From the NCBI GenBank assembly GCA_944322875.1, contig CALUQI010000003.1:1-43782 (forward strand): 43,782 bases of DNA. The letters are read 5' to 3'. Source of the stretch: Candidatus Gastranaerophilales bacterium (GTDB lineage Bacteria; Cyanobacteriota; Vampirovibrionia; Gastranaerophilales; Gastranaerophilaceae). Shown piece after piece: positions 14,979 to 24,253 of this stretch (positions within the stretch are counted from its first letter, which is position 1; each line of letters begins with the position of its first letter). A program made the position numbers and the translations under genes. Below the pieces are notes generated by a model. It made no database searches, was not told the DNA's origin, and worked only from the letters and a program-made list of their open reading frames with translations.

Positions 14979-15373
14979 TGGCTGATAAAGAAATTATGGC
15001 TACAGGACGTAGAAAGACCTCTATTGCAGTGGTTAAATTGGTTAAAGGCAAAGGCAGAATATTTGTAAATGGCAAGAAGTTAACCGACTATATTGGTAAC
15101 AGACCTGCTATAGAAATGTTAGTATACAGACCTTTAGTTTTAACTGATAACCAAGATAAGTATGATGTGAAAGTGAAAGCTGTTGGTGGCGGTGTTGTTG
15201 CACAATGTGGTGCTATCAGACACGGTATTGCAAGAGCATTAGTTAAGTCTAACGAAGAATATAGAAATGTATTGAGACTTGAAGGTTTGCTAACCCGTGA
15301 TCCGCGCGTTAAAGAACGTAAAAAATACGGTCGGAAACGTGCCAGAAAACGTTTTCAATTTTCAAAACGTTAA
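14978..15373 (+). CDS. rpsI: ribosomal protein uS9
   Basis: 131 residues. The N-terminal ATGRRKTSIAVVKLVKGKG and the C-terminal YGRKRARKRFQFSKR tail are diagnostic; the final KR reaches the P-site tRNA in known ribosomes. It is the last gene of the operon and is followed by a terminator. rpmE, which follows rpsI in many cyanobacteria, is not here; the next gene is on the opposite strand. Confidence 0.97.
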   Translation: MADKEIMATGRRKTSIAVVKLVKGKGRIFVNGKKLTDYIGNRPAIEMLVYRPLVLTDNQDKYDVKVKAVGGGVVAQCGAIRHGIARALVKSNEEYRNVLRLEGLLTRDPRVKERKKYGRKRARKRFQFSKR

Positions 15374-15386
15374 TCCATTTATATAT

Positions 15387-15412
15387 AAAGACCACTTTAA
15401 GTGGTCTTTTTT
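15387..15412. terminator. terminator between rpsI and the SNF2 gene, probably bidirectional
   Basis: AAAGACCAC (15387-15395) pairs with GTGGTCTTT (15401-15409) over TTTAA, followed by three more T on the plus strand. On the minus strand the stem is followed by a weaker T/A tract, so it may also end transcription of the convergent ATPase gene. Confidence 0.85.
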
Positions 15413-15431
15413 ATTTACTAATAAAAAATTA

Positions 15432-18400
15432 TTAATCAACGGAGAATATTTCTTTTATATCTTCCATAGTAAGTGATTTGGTTATGTTTCTGTCAACCGA
15501 AATTACACTGTCAACCAGATTACGTTTAATTGTTTTAAGTTTTTGAATCTTTTCTTCAACAGTATTTTTAGTAATAAGTCTGTAAACAAAAACTTTTTTA
15601 GTCTGTCCTATTCTGTATGCACGATCGGTAGCTTGATCTTCAACTGCCGGATTCCACCAAGGATCGTAGTGGATTACATAATCGGCACCTGTTAGATTCA
15701 AACCAGTACCACCGGCTTTCAGGCTTATTAAGAATATTGGAATTGAAGGTGTTGAGTTGAATCGTTCAACCGCAGCCTGACGGTCTTTAGTTTTCCCTGT
15801 CAGGTATTCATAATCAATTCCTTCGCGTTCAAGCCAAGCTTTTACTATGTCTAACATGTCAACAAATTGGCTGAACAATAAAACTCTATGACCTTCTGAA
15901 ATGATTTCTTCAAGCATAGCCTTAAGTTTTTCAAATTTACCTGAAGATATAATGTTCTTGATATTATTTTTGTCGTACAACCGCGGATGGCAACATATTT
16001 GTCGCAGCCTAAGCAGTGCTGAGAATATCGAAAGCCTGCTTTTTTCCAGTCCGTTTTGCTCAATGCTCTTAAATAATTCTTCTTTTGTACTGTCAAGAAC
16101 TTGTAAATAAAAGTCACGTTGCTCGTCTGTTAGTTCGCAATATGCAATGTTTTCTACCTTATCAGGCAGGTCTTTTGCGACATCACGTTTCATACGGCGA
16201 AGTATAAACGGATATATTTGTAATTTTAATCGTTTTTCAACTGTTTTGTCTTGACGTTCCATTATAGGATTAACGTACCTGTAGTTAAAATCGGCCACAC
16301 TGAATAAAAATCCAGGCATTAAAAAGTCGAATACAGACCAAAGTTCTTCAAGTTTGTTTTCTATCGGAGTACCGGAAAGTGCCAGTTTATGTTGTGATTG
16401 AAGCTTTTTAACAGCTTGTGCCGTTTGTGACATTGCGTTTTTTATATTTTGAGATTCGTCAAGTATTATATATCGAAAATTAATATTTTTAAGTTTTTCT
16501 ACATCACGTCTTATTAGTGCATAGCTTGTGATTACCACATCGTAATTCGGAATCTCCTTAAACAATTGTTTTCTATCGGTTCCGGAAAGTTTTAAACAGC
16601 TTAATGTCGGTGCAAATTTTTGGATTTCAGACTCCCAATTGAATACGACTGTTGTGGGACATATGACAAGTGTTGGCATAGGCCCGTCTTCTTCTTTGGC
16701 TTTTTGCACTGCAGTTAGTGCCTGTAGAGTTTTTCCCAACCCCATATCATCAGCCAAAATTCCGTTAAGCCCATATTTATACATGAACCAAAGCCAGCCA
16801 AAGCCCTTAATTTGATATTCTCTGAATTCAGCATTTATGCCTTGCGGTAATTTTAAATCTTCAGAAGTTGAAAATGTTGACATTTGTTCCCAGAATTTTT
16901 CAAAGTCATTGCTCAGTATAAGTTCTAATCCAAGATTTTTAAGCTCATTTATTAATCCTGCACGATATGTCTTAACTGTAAACCTGTTATCCGGTGTTCT
17001 GTATACATCAAAGGAATTAAATGCACGCATCATTGCGTATATATTTTGAGCCGGGTATTCAACAAAGCCTAGACTTCTTATTCTTGCATATTTCTCACCA
17101 CTTTGGATTGTGTCATAAATATCATCAAAGTTGATTATCTCATCTCCTACTTTGCCGAAAATATGTATTTCAAAACTGTCTTGGACTTCTTCACTAAATT
17201 TTATTTCTGCACAAAGTTTAAATGGTTCATCAAGTAATTTAAAGAAGTTCATGTCATCTTTTTCTTCAAATTTCCATCCTTCACCGGCTTGTTTTATGTA
17301 ATAGTTGTAAAAATCTATTGCATTTTCTTTTTCCAAGGCTAAGTTGTTTGTTTGCATTGGCACAAATTTGCATGCTAAAAGCATATTGTATGCTTCAATT
17401 TCATGTTTGTAGTTGCGTTTAACCCAATATATTAAATCTTCATCAGTTTTTTTAATTGTTATGTAAGGTGATTTTTCACTTGCCGTTTTGGAAAACGGGA
17501 CTTTGACACCGTCATATTCAAATTCTAAAGTCGCTTTTAATGATTGGTCATAATCAATTCCCATTGTTACAATATTTAGCGGAGGACGTTCTTCCAGCAT
17601 TAATTTCGATATATTATCGGCTATTTTGACGTCCATTATTTCTCTCAGTTTAGGCAATTCTTCATAAATAAATTTCCCGCCTTCAGCATCTTTTAAGTCA
17701 GTAAATGATGATTTCAAAAGATTTTGCGGAATTGATTGCATTGCAATATTAGTCGGAAAAATTAAGTTTTTATACCTTCCCCATTTAAGATGTCTTGAAA
17801 AATATCTTACTTCCTCAAAAGGATAAACGTCATCTTTATCGGGTCTTTGCCATTCCAGTGACAACAAGATAGTTCCAGCCTGTGAGCTATTTACATATAG
17901 AACAAGGTTCCATTCTTTTTCTGTAAATTTCAGTCTTTGTTTTGTTTTTTCATCCAAAACCTCGTCAGCGTATGAAAGCAGATTAAACATTGGTCCAAAT
18001 TTTGTTATTGGAATATCATACCAACCTGCCTTTTTGTCTTGTCTGGAAATTTTCAATAGCTCCTTAAGTATATTTATTTCAACTTTTTGGGTATTGTTTA
18101 GTTCAAAACTTTTGTCTTGCTTTTGTGCTTCAATTAGGTTTCTTAAAATTGGTTCAATTTGCCTTACAACTTTACCGGTTTCCCTCGACATGACCAGAAT
18201 AGAGAAAAAATTAGCTTTTCTTTTAGAGTTGAAATGAAATATATAATCTCCTTTTGGAGGTTCTTTTAATGCAGTGTTTTCATCGGGGAAATTGGGTTCA
18301 ATTCCATATTTAGTTTCAAGCCAGTCCTCATATGCGTGCTCATCAATAGCCTTAAGTCCGACAGCTACAGCGTGTTTGCACCATTCTTCTTTTAATGGGC

Positions 18401-18611
18401 AATTGCATCTGGCTGTTACACCGTTTTTTTTGAATATTAGATCGGTATTATAATGATCTTGAAAGTTCCCCTTCACTTTCCCCATATAAAAGTTTTTTTC
18501 AGGATAAGTGTCAAACACCATATCTTTCAAGTGGTATTCGTAACCTCTGCGCCAACTGCCAGCACTTGCATGATCTTTTATAAATTTATAGTTAAATTCC
18601 TCAACACCCAT
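15432..18611 (-). CDS. SNF2-family DNA translocase with N-terminal SWIM zinc finger
   Basis: 1059 residues. Residues 69-80 form a SWIM zinc finger (C-x-C ... C-x-H in RCNCPLKEEWCKH). A long middle region of beta-rich sequence follows, of the kind found in bacterial SNF2 proteins. The ATPase begins at about 600: LADDMGLGKTLQ (Walker A, about residue 626), ILDESQN (DExx box), ALSGTPIENKLEELWSVF, then the C-terminal lobe with LLFSQFVDML, LISLKAGGTGLNLT and the arginine-finger region DRAYRIGQTKKVFVYRL. Proteins of this type (RapA/HepA relatives) move on DNA and displace bound proteins such as stalled RNA polymerase. It is a single gene with its own promoter 80 bases upstream. The SD is distant (AAGGAAG 11 bases before ATG), so the start is moderately sure. 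Confidence 0.9.
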   Translation of the reverse strand: MGVEEFNYKFIKDHASAGSWRRGYEYHLKDMVFDTYPEKNFYMGKVKGNFQDHYNTDLIFKKNGVTARCNCPLKEEWCKHAVAVGLKAIDEHAYEDWLETKYGIEPNFPDENTALKEPPKGDYIFHFNSKRKANFFSILVMSRETGKVVRQIEPILRNLIEAQKQDKSFELNNTQKVEINILKELLKISRQDKKAGWYDIPITKFGPMFNLLSYADEVLDEKTKQRLKFTEKEWNLVLYVNSSQAGTILLSLEWQRPDKDDVYPFEEVRYFSRHLKWGRYKNLIFPTNIAMQSIPQNLLKSSFTDLKDAEGGKFIYEELPKLREIMDVKIADNISKLMLEERPPLNIVTMGIDYDQSLKATLEFEYDGVKVPFSKTASEKSPYITIKKTDEDLIYWVKRNYKHEIEAYNMLLACKFVPMQTNNLALEKENAIDFYNYYIKQAGEGWKFEEKDDMNFFKLLDEPFKLCAEIKFSEEVQDSFEIHIFGKVGDEIINFDDIYDTIQSGEKYARIRSLGFVEYPAQNIYAMMRAFNSFDVYRTPDNRFTVKTYRAGLINELKNLGLELILSNDFEKFWEQMSTFSTSEDLKLPQGINAEFREYQIKGFGWLWFMYKYGLNGILADDMGLGKTLQALTAVQKAKEEDGPMPTLVICPTTVVFNWESEIQKFAPTLSCLKLSGTDRKQLFKEIPNYDVVITSYALIRRDVEKLKNINFRYIILDESQNIKNAMSQTAQAVKKLQSQHKLALSGTPIENKLEELWSVFDFLMPGFLFSVADFNYRYVNPIMERQDKTVEKRLKLQIYPFILRRMKRDVAKDLPDKVENIAYCELTDEQRDFYLQVLDSTKEELFKSIEQNGLEKSRLSIFSALLRLRQICCHPRLYDKNNIKNIISSGKFEKLKAMLEEIISEGHRVLLFSQFVDMLDIVKAWLEREGIDYEYLTGKTKDRQAAVERFNSTPSIPIFLISLKAGGTGLNLTGADYVIHYDPWWNPAVEDQATDRAYRIGQTKKVFVYRLITKNTVEEKIQKLKTIKRNLVDSVISVDRNITKSLTMEDIKEIFSVD

Positions 18612-18690
18612 CTGTGGAGTATAATCTTCCTTTTCTTTAAGGGTATAACGTCGGATATAAGTTAGAAACTTACAAGCCCCTACAGTTTAC

Positions 18691-18718
18691 ATTATACATA
18701 AAAAGATGAAAAGTGCAA
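18691..18718 (-). promoter_or_regulatory. promoter of the SWIM/SNF2 gene
   Basis: On the minus strand TTGCAC (18713-18718) is followed by 16 bases and TATAAT (18691-18696). The spacing and -35 are the same as in the HU promoter at 24103-24130. The leader would be about 73 nt long. Confidence 0.7.
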
Positions 18719-18722
18719 GCAT

Positions 18723-19181
18723 TTATTTTAGAAGAAAACTATGGAATAAAAAGGCAAATAATATTCCAAACAATGCTCCAAAAAATACTTCCAACGGGGT
18801 ATGACCCAATAGCTCCTTGAGTTTTCCTCCAAAAGCCTGCAAGTCGTGTTTGTAAAAATCATCCATCATTTTATTTAAACAAGCTGCTGTTTTACCAGCT
18901 GCTCTTCTAAGACCAGCTGCATCATACATTACTATTAATGCATAACCGAATGCTACGGCAAATATTGGAGAATCAAAACCAGAAATTATACCAACTGATG
19001 TACTCAAACTCATGACTCCAGCTGAGTGTGAGCTTGGCATTCCGCCTGTTGTTGTAAATATCTTAAAATTAATTTTTCTTGATTTTATGGTAAATATAAT
19101 AAATTTTATTAATTGTGCAGCAAAAGCAGCAATAAGACCTGTTAATATGATTTCATAGCCAGTGTTTAAAATACATTTCAT
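18723..19181 (-). CDS. divergent PAP2 family membrane protein
   Basis: 152 residues with four or more hydrophobic segments. TGGMPSSHSAGVMSLSTSVG carries the Ser-His-Ser core of the divergent PAP2 (DUF212) family, and a later YDAAGLRRAAGKTAACLN matches the conserved YDA-x-GVRR element. The C-terminus has LGHTPLEVFFGALFG. Homologues are widespread in cyanobacteria and plastids. Lipid or prenyl phosphatase activity is assumed from the fold but not proven. Ribosome site AAGGATAA. Confidence 0.88.
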   Translation of the reverse strand: MKCILNTGYEIILTGLIAAFAAQLIKFIIFTIKSRKINFKIFTTTGGMPSSHSAGVMSLSTSVGIISGFDSPIFAVAFGYALIVMYDAAGLRRAAGKTAACLNKMMDDFYKHDLQAFGGKLKELLGHTPLEVFFGALFGILFAFLFHSFLLK

Positions 19182-19213
19182 CAGTTTATCCTTAAAATTC
19201 CTATCATTTCCTT

Positions 19214-19243
19214 ATTGTACCATAAGAAGTTTTTTTTTGTAAA
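19214..19243 (-). promoter_or_regulatory. putative promoter of the PAP2-like gene
   Basis: On the minus strand TTTACA (19238-19243), an 18-base spacer and TACAAT (19214-19219) with an upstream TGG (extended -10 form). It lies 33 bases before the start codon in the gap after ispA. Confidence 0.4.
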
Positions 19244-19290
19244 TATTTTGTTTGGATGATTCTGGTTTTCTGTTTTTAATACGGGAGAGG

Positions 19291-20151
19291 TTATTTTTTT
19301 ATTTTTGTCAGGATTTGTTCAAAAATCTCTGATTTTATATTGCTATTTTTTAAAATACACATGCATTCATTAATAAGGTCGTTAAGATATAGTTTTGATT
19401 CCTCAATATTGTACAGACTTGTGTAAGTTAATTTACCTGCTTCTTTATCTTTTCCTAGTGTTTTGCCTAATTCTTCAAATGTTGAAGTTTCATCAAGTAT
19501 ATCATCAGCAATTTGAAATGCAAATCCTAGTTTTTGTGCAAATTCAGTTATGCAGTTAAGTTGTTTTTCGTTTGCATCTGCAATTATAGCTCCTGTTCTC
19601 ATTGATAGTTTAAAAAGATCTGCCGTTTTATGTGTATGGATGTATTTCAGTACTTCTTGCGGATTTTCCGGTGGAGTTTTTTCGGATTCTATATCTACAA
19701 CTTGACCTGCAATAACACCGTATGCACCGGCATATTTAAAATATTCTTCTAAAAGTCTGATTATTTTTTCAGATCCTAAATTCTTAGAATACTTGGTTAT
19801 GACTTGAGGAGCAAATGTCAAGAGTGCATCACCGGCTAATACAGCTGTAGCTTCCCCAAATACTTTGTGATTGGTTAATTGCCCCCTTCTGTAATTATCG
19901 TTATCCATGCACGGTAAATCATCATGTATAAGTGTTTGTGCGTGAAGCATTTCAATTGCACAAGCTGTAGGAATAGCATTTGTTATCTCCCCACCAAAAA
20001 GTCGGCAAGTTTCAAGACACATTATTGGACGTAGTCTTTTCCCTGGTAATAATACAGTGTATCTCATTGATTGGAAAAGCTTTTCAGGAAATACTATTTC
20101 AAGGTATTTGTCTAAGTTTTTGTTTATAATATCAATATATTTATTCATCAT
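19291..20151 (-). CDS. ispA: short-chain polyprenyl diphosphate synthase (farnesyl/geranylgeranyl type)
   Basis: 286 residues. The first Asp-rich motif has the two-residue insertion of type II FPP/GGPP synthases (LIHDDLPCMDNDNYRRG). The second is intact (FQIADDILDE), with LPGKRLRP near the start and GKDKEAGKLTY near the end. It condenses IPP with DMAPP or longer allylic substrates to C15 or C20, feeding the longer-chain enzyme at 7820-8680. Its start lies inside the last codons of rsgA (11-base overlap), so the two are co-transcribed. The choice between C15 and C20 product is not decided from sequence. Confidence 0.9.
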   Translation of the reverse strand: MMNKYIDIINKNLDKYLEIVFPEKLFQSMRYTVLLPGKRLRPIMCLETCRLFGGEITNAIPTACAIEMLHAQTLIHDDLPCMDNDNYRRGQLTNHKVFGEATAVLAGDALLTFAPQVITKYSKNLGSEKIIRLLEEYFKYAGAYGVIAGQVVDIESEKTPPENPQEVLKYIHTHKTADLFKLSMRTGAIIADANEKQLNCITEFAQKLGFAFQIADDILDETSTFEELGKTLGKDKEAGKLTYTSLYNIEESKLYLNDLINECMCILKNSNIKSEIFEQILTKIKK

Positions 20152-21136
20152 TTTCTAATTCCTTATATAAAAGTTGTTTTAAATTATTTCTGGCAAGTTG
20201 TCTTTTTTTGCTGCTAATCTTAACTATTTCTTTTTTATTGACCATTTTTTTTGTTTGTTCTGTTTTTGCACCTTCTTGTTTTAATTTGTTTTTGAATTCG
20301 TTTGCCTCGTTAATAAAAGTAAGGTAACTTTCATACCTTGAAATGTCAATTTTGTCAAGATTTGCAAGAACAGCACACCCGTCTTCGTTTTGATGCAGGC
20401 AATTGCTATATTTGCAAAAATTTCTAAATAATGCTATATCGGTGAATAATAAATCAATATCTTCCGGTAATATAAAATCAAATCGTACATTGCTAAAACC
20501 TGGTGTATCTAATATTTTTAACGAATTATCTATTTTTATTATCTCGCAATGTCTTGTGGTGTGCGTTCCTCTACCGATTTTTTCACTGACTCGTTTTGTA
20601 CGCAGATTCAGTTTCGGATCAAGTGTGTTGATTAAACTTGATTTACCTGCACCTGAACTCCCGCATAGTACACTTGTTTTGTTATTTAATAGTTTTTTAA
20701 ATTCTTTTATCCCCTTGTGTTCCTTCGCTGATGTGAAAATAATTTCATATCCCATAGGTTTGTATATATCCAAAATTTTATCCTTTGTATGCTTACCGCA
20801 TTCAAGGTCGCTTTTATTAAAACAGAGTATCGCATCTATATTGTGATATTTTGCAAGTGCAATATATCTGTTAAGTTGAGTAAGATTTAAATCGGGTTCT
20901 TTGAGTGCAGAAACTATTATGACTTGGTCTATATTGGCAACACTAGGTCGGGATAAAAAATTTTTACGTTCGATGATTGCCTCTATCACTCCGTTGCTAA
21001 ATTCTACAAAATCGCCCACAAGAATTTTTTCTTTTCTCTTTTTCAGTACCTCACGGACTTTACACTCGTGTTGGTGTTTTCCGTCGTCAATGTAGTAAAA
21101 ATCAGAATGTATTTTGTAAATTTGTCCCTCTGTCAT
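20141..21136 (-). CDS. rsgA: ribosome small subunit-dependent GTPase
   Basis: 331 residues. An OB-like N-terminal domain is followed by the circularly permuted GTPase: CFNKSDL (G4), the P-loop GSSGAGKSSLIN (G1), and ILDTPGFSNV (G3). A zinc knuckle (FCKYSNCLHQNEDGCAV) comes next and a Lys-rich tail of about 50 residues ends the protein. RsgA monitors late 30S maturation and is stimulated by the subunit. A TAAAAT box lies nine bases before the ATG with no ribosome site, so the leader would be two or three bases long. Confidence 0.93.
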   Translation of the reverse strand: MTEGQIYKIHSDFYYIDDGKHQHECKVREVLKKRKEKILVGDFVEFSNGVIEAIIERKNFLSRPSVANIDQVIIVSALKEPDLNLTQLNRYIALAKYHNIDAILCFNKSDLECGKHTKDKILDIYKPMGYEIIFTSAKEHKGIKEFKKLLNNKTSVLCGSSGAGKSSLINTLDPKLNLRTKRVSEKIGRGTHTTRHCEIIKIDNSLKILDTPGFSNVRFDFILPEDIDLLFTDIALFRNFCKYSNCLHQNEDGCAVLANLDKIDISRYESYLTFINEANEFKNKLKQEGAKTEQTKKMVNKKEIVKISSKKRQLARNNLKQLLYKELENDE

Positions 21137-21145
21137 TTCGCATTA

Positions 21146-21174
21146 ATTTTATCATAAAAAATGAATTCTGTCTG
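21146..21174 (-). promoter_or_regulatory. putative rsgA-ispA promoter, nearly leaderless
   Basis: On the minus strand CAGACA (21169-21174) lies 17 bases before TAAAAT (21146-21151), which ends nine bases from the rsgA start codon. Transcription would begin about three bases before the ATG. It matches the -10 well and the -35 only in part. Confidence 0.45.
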
Positions 21175-21231
21175 GTAAAGAATATGACATTTTTTTAAAA
21201 TTTTTAAATTTTATCAATTTGTTAAGTGAGT

Positions 21232-21259
21232 TTGAAATTTTATATTTTTATGGTATTAT
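21232..21259 (+). promoter_or_regulatory. promoter of efp-accB-accC
   Basis: TTGAAA (21232-21237), 16 bases, TATTAT (21254-21259) preceded by TGG (extended -10). The leader of about 40 bases ends in AAAGGGGAAAAAT before ATG 21305. Confidence 0.65.
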
Positions 21260-21304
21260 CGGTATATTCAAAAAGATATATCATTTTAAGTAAAGGGGAA
21301 AAAT

Positions 21305-21862
21305 ATGATTTCAGTAAACGACTTAAAAACGGGCTTGACTTTGGAATTAGATAATGGTCTATGGTCAGTAGTCGAGTTTTTACATGTTAAGCCGGGAAAA
21401 GGAGCCGCTTTTGTAAGGTCAAAACTCAAGAACGTAGAAACCGGTCAGGTTGTTGAAAAAACATTCAGAGCAGGCGAAAAAGTTGCAAAAGCAATGCTTG
21501 ACAGACGTGAAATGCAGTACCTGTACAAAGAAGGTAAAGAGTTTGTGATGATGGATATGGAATCTTACGAACAATTGCAGTTGACCGAAGATCAAGTTGG
21601 TGCTGGAATCAAGTATTTGAAAGAAAACATGGTAGTTCAGGTTCTTATGCATGATACAAGAATAATCGGAGTGGATATTCCGGCTCACGTTGAATTAGAA
21701 GTAGTAGATACACCTCCAGCGGAAAAGGGTAATACAGCTCAGGGTGGTACAAAACCTGCGACATTGGAAACGGGAGCTGTCGTGAATGTTCCGTTTTTTG
21801 TTGCTAATGGCGATAAGATCCGTGTTGATACTAGAACAAATGAATATCTTGACAGAGTATAG
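21305..21862 (+). CDS. efp: elongation factor P
   Basis: 185 residues, full length, with the three EF-P domains. The tip loop reads [11 protein letters not shown] with Lys32 as the expected modification site; C-terminal [17 protein letters not shown] is the EF-P signature. EF-P relieves ribosomes stalled at polyproline. No EpmA- or EarP-type modifier is in the window. The efp-accB neighbourhood is conserved in cyanobacteria. A strong AAAGGGG ribosome site is present. Confidence 0.97.
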   Translation: MISVNDLKTGLTLELDNGLWSVVEFLHVKPGKGAAFVRSKLKNVETGQVVEKTFRAGEKVAKAMLDRREMQYLYKEGKEFVMMDMESYEQLQLTEDQVGAGIKYLKENMVVQVLMHDTRIIGVDIPAHVELEVVDTPPAEKGNTAQGGTKPATLETGAVVNVPFFVANGDKIRVDTRTNEYLDRV

Positions 21863-21883
21863 TTAATGAAAGGTATGTAAAAT

Positions 21884-22333
21884 ATGAAATTTGATACAGA
21901 ATATATAGAAAAATTAGCCGATATAATTGCAGATAAAGGGTTAACAGAAATATCTTTAGAAGATGGCAACCAAGCAATTACAATAAGAAAAGAATTATAT
22001 ACCGGAACAGTTTCAGCTGTTTTACCTCAGGGAGCAGTTCAATCTGCTGCTACTGCCCCATCGGCTCAATCAACGGCTCCAAAAACCGAAGTTAAAAAGG
22101 GACAGCCGGTAACTTCTCCTATGGTAGGAACATTTTACAAATCACCTTCTCCTGATGCTAAGCCATTTGTTGAAGTTGGTCAAATTGTATCAAAAGGCGA
22201 TGTTGTATGTATAGTTGAGGCTATGAAACTTATGAATGAGATAGAATCTGAAGTTTCGGGCAAGGTATTGGAAATTTGTGTTGAAGACGGTCAACCTGTA
22301 GAGTTTGGTCAAGTTTTGATGTATATAGAATAG
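21884..22333 (+). CDS. accB: biotin carboxyl carrier protein of acetyl-CoA carboxylase
   Basis: 149 residues. An N-terminal dimer-type helix region, a linker rich in Ala, Pro, Ser and Gln (about 48-70), then the biotinyl domain with [19 protein letters not shown] and Lys115 in [12 protein letters not shown] as the biotin attachment site. It carries carboxybiotin between AccC and the carboxyltransferase in the first step of fatty acid synthesis. It lies 21 bases after efp and 49 before accC. Confidence 0.96.
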   Translation: MKFDTEYIEKLADIIADKGLTEISLEDGNQAITIRKELYTGTVSAVLPQGAVQSAATAPSAQSTAPKTEVKKGQPVTSPMVGTFYKSPSPDAKPFVEVGQIVSKGDVVCIVEAMKLMNEIESEVSGKVLEICVEDGQPVEFGQVLMYIE

Positions 22334-22382
22334 TTTTATAGGTGTGATGATCCTATCTCACTTGTAATTTAAGGAAATATGT

Positions 22383-23735
22383 ATGTTTAGAAAAGTATTG
22401 ATAGCAAATCGTGGTGAAATTGCGGTTAGAATTATAAGAGCTTGCAGGGAAATAGGTATTCCTACTGTAGCTATATATTCTCAAGCCGATGCTAATTCAC
22501 TTCATGTAAGATTAGCAACTGAGGCTTATTGTATAGGCCCAGCCCAAAGTTCACAAAGTTATTTGAGTATTCCGGCAATTATATCAGCAGCATTGGTATC
22601 AGGTGCTGATGCGATACATCCCGGTTACGGTTTCATGTCTGAGCGTGCTGATTTCGCCGAAATCTGCGCAAAGCATAATATAAAATTTATTGGGCCTACT
22701 CCTGAAGCTATGCATAAAATGGGTGATAAGGCAACAGCAAGAAAGACTATGATTGAAAATGACGTACCTGTGACCCCTGGTACTGGTATTTTAAAGACTC
22801 CTGAAGAAGTTAAAGAATTCGCCAGAAAAGCCGGTTATCCTATTATTCTAAAAGCTACGGCTGGTGGTGGCGGAAAAGGAATGAGAATTGTCAGAAATGA
22901 TGATGAAGTCGAAACTAATATGAATTTGTGCCAATCAGAAGCACAAAATTTCTTCGGAAACCCTGATGTCTACGCTGAAAAATACCTTGAAAATCCAAGA
23001 CATATTGAGGTCCAAATTCTTGCAGATCAATACGGTAACGTTGTTCACCTTGGTGAACGTGATTGTTCAATTCAACGAAGACATCAAAAATTAATTGAGG
23101 AAGCACCTTCTCCTGCTATTAATGAAGATACTCGTCGAGAAATGGGTGCTGCTGCCGTCAGAGCTGCTAAGGCAATTAATTATGAAGGTGCTGGTACCTG
23201 TGAATTTTTGTTGGACCACGACGGAAAATGGTATTTTATGGAAATGAATACTCGTATTCAGGTTGAACATTGCGTAACTGAAATGATTTCTAATGTGGAT
23301 TTAGTGAGAGAACAAATCATGGTTGCGGCCGGTGAAAAACTGGATTTTACACAGGATGAAATTATTTTAAGAGGTCATGCGATTGAATGTCGTATAAATG
23401 CCGAAAATCCTGAAAAGGACTTTATGCCAAATCCAGGTAAAATTACCGGATATGTTACTCCCGGTGGTTTTGGGGTTAGAGTTGATTCTCACGTGTATCA
23501 GGACTATTCTATTCCGCCTTATTATGATTCCATGATAGGCAAACTTATTTGCTGGGGTAGAACTAGAAATGAGGCAAGAAGAAGGATGTACAGAGCGTTG
23601 AAAGAATACGTTGTTACCGGTATTGAAACCACTATCCCTTTTCATCAGGATATTGTTGAAGATGAAGTGTTTATTAGTGGTAATTTTAATACGGGCTTTA
23701 TTGAAGACTATTATAAACGAAAAGAGAAAAACTAA
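22383..23735 (+). CDS. accC: biotin carboxylase subunit of acetyl-CoA carboxylase
   Basis: 450 residues, the normal length. It shows [35 protein letters not shown], the glycine-rich ATP loop [44 protein letters not shown] and [15 protein letters not shown]. It carboxylates biotin on AccB using ATP and bicarbonate. accA and accD are not in the window. The operon ends in a strong hairpin at 23749-23779. Confidence 0.97.
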   Translation: MFRKVLIANRGEIAVRIIRACREIGIPTVAIYSQADANSLHVRLATEAYCIGPAQSSQSYLSIPAIISAALVSGADAIHPGYGFMSERADFAEICAKHNIKFIGPTPEAMHKMGDKATARKTMIENDVPVTPGTGILKTPEEVKEFARKAGYPIILKATAGGGGKGMRIVRNDDEVETNMNLCQSEAQNFFGNPDVYAEKYLENPRHIEVQILADQYGNVVHLGERDCSIQRRHQKLIEEAPSPAINEDTRREMGAAAVRAAKAINYEGAGTCEFLLDHDGKWYFMEMNTRIQVEHCVTEMISNVDLVREQIMVAAGEKLDFTQDEIILRGHAIECRINAENPEKDFMPNPGKITGYVTPGGFGVRVDSHVYQDYSIPPYYDSMIGKLICWGRTRNEARRRMYRALKEYVVTGIETTIPFHQDIVEDEVFISGNFNTGFIEDYYKRKEKN

Positions 23736-23748
23736 ATTTTTTATAATA

Positions 23749-23779
23749 AAAAAGAGGTACTTTTAAAGTACCTCTTTTT
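23749..23779. terminator. bidirectional terminator between accC and the HU gene
   Basis: AAAAAGAGGTAC (23749-23760) pairs with GTACCTCTTTTT (23768-23779) over TTTTAAA. A/T runs flank both sides, so it can end both converging transcripts. Confidence 0.9.
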
Positions 23780-23792
23780 ATGGTGTCAAAAT

Positions 23793-24071
23793 CTACTTGC
23801 CGTTAACAATAGTTTTGAATTTCTTACCAGCAGAAAAAGCAGGAACTGTTTTAGCTGCAATCTTAAGTTCTTTACCTGTTTGAGGGTTTCTGCCAATTCT
23901 TGCGGCTCTTTTACGAGATTCAAAAGTACCGAAACCAACTAATGTAACTTTCTTTCCTTTAGCAACTGTTTTTTGGATTGTGTCAACCCAAGCACTTAAT
24001 ACTTCAGATGCTTCTTTTTGTGTTACATTTGCCTTCTTGGCAATTTCTTGTACTAATTCTTCTTTGTTCAT
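23793..24071 (-). CDS. hupB: HU-type nucleoid-associated DNA-binding protein
   Basis: 92 residues from MNKEELVQEIAKKANVTQKE. The DNA-binding arm reads VTLVGFGTFESRKRAARIGRNPQTG and the end is AFSAGKKFKTIVNGK. HU dimers bend and compact DNA. Start 24071 is chosen because AAAAGGAG stands just before it and HU proteins begin MNK; an in-frame ATG at 24122 would add 17 residues and lies upstream of the -10 box. The gene is single, with its own promoter and terminator. Confidence 0.96.
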   Translation of the reverse strand: MNKEELVQEIAKKANVTQKEASEVLSAWVDTIQKTVAKGKKVTLVGFGTFESRKRAARIGRNPQTGKELKIAAKTVPAFSAGKKFKTIVNGK

Positions 24072-24102
24072 AAAAAAACTCCTTTTTATTGTGTACATGC
24101 AT

Positions 24103-24130
24103 ATTATATAAGAACTTTTCATTGGTGCAA
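24103..24130 (-). promoter_or_regulatory. promoter of the HU gene
   Basis: On the minus strand TTGCAC (24125-24130), 16 bases, TATAAT (24103-24108). Start of transcription is expected near 24096, giving a leader of about 25 nt with AAAAGGAG. Confidence 0.75.
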
Positions 24131-24152
24131 GTAGTTTACATTATTTAATCAT

Positions 24153-24176
24153 TTAACTTTTATTAATAAAAGTTAA
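24153..24176. repeat. 24-base perfect palindrome between HU and the giant gene
   Basis: Each half is TTAACTTTTATT, giving a perfect 24-base dyad with no spacer, centred between 24164 and 24165. It is 23 bases upstream of the HU -35 box and 78 bases before the start of the giant gene. It could be an operator for either gene. It has no GC-rich core, so a terminator is unlikely. Confidence 0.7.
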
Positions 24177-24253
24177 TATATGTATATAAATATCAAAGTT
24201 TTGGACTTGAAATTTCGTATAACAATATAACGCAGGTTAGTGGAAAGTTTATT

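Noticed and set aside
18612-18690. Pairing of the 5' end of the SNF2 leader (CTGTAGG) with CCACAG just before its start codon
   Set aside because: Only six pairs with a bulge over about 70 bases, and the 5' part lies at the uncertain transcription start. Not strong enough to call a regulatory fold.
24072-24122. Longer HU protein starting at 24122
   Set aside because: The extension crosses the promoter -10 box and lacks a ribosome site, while AAAAGGAG precedes ATG 24071.
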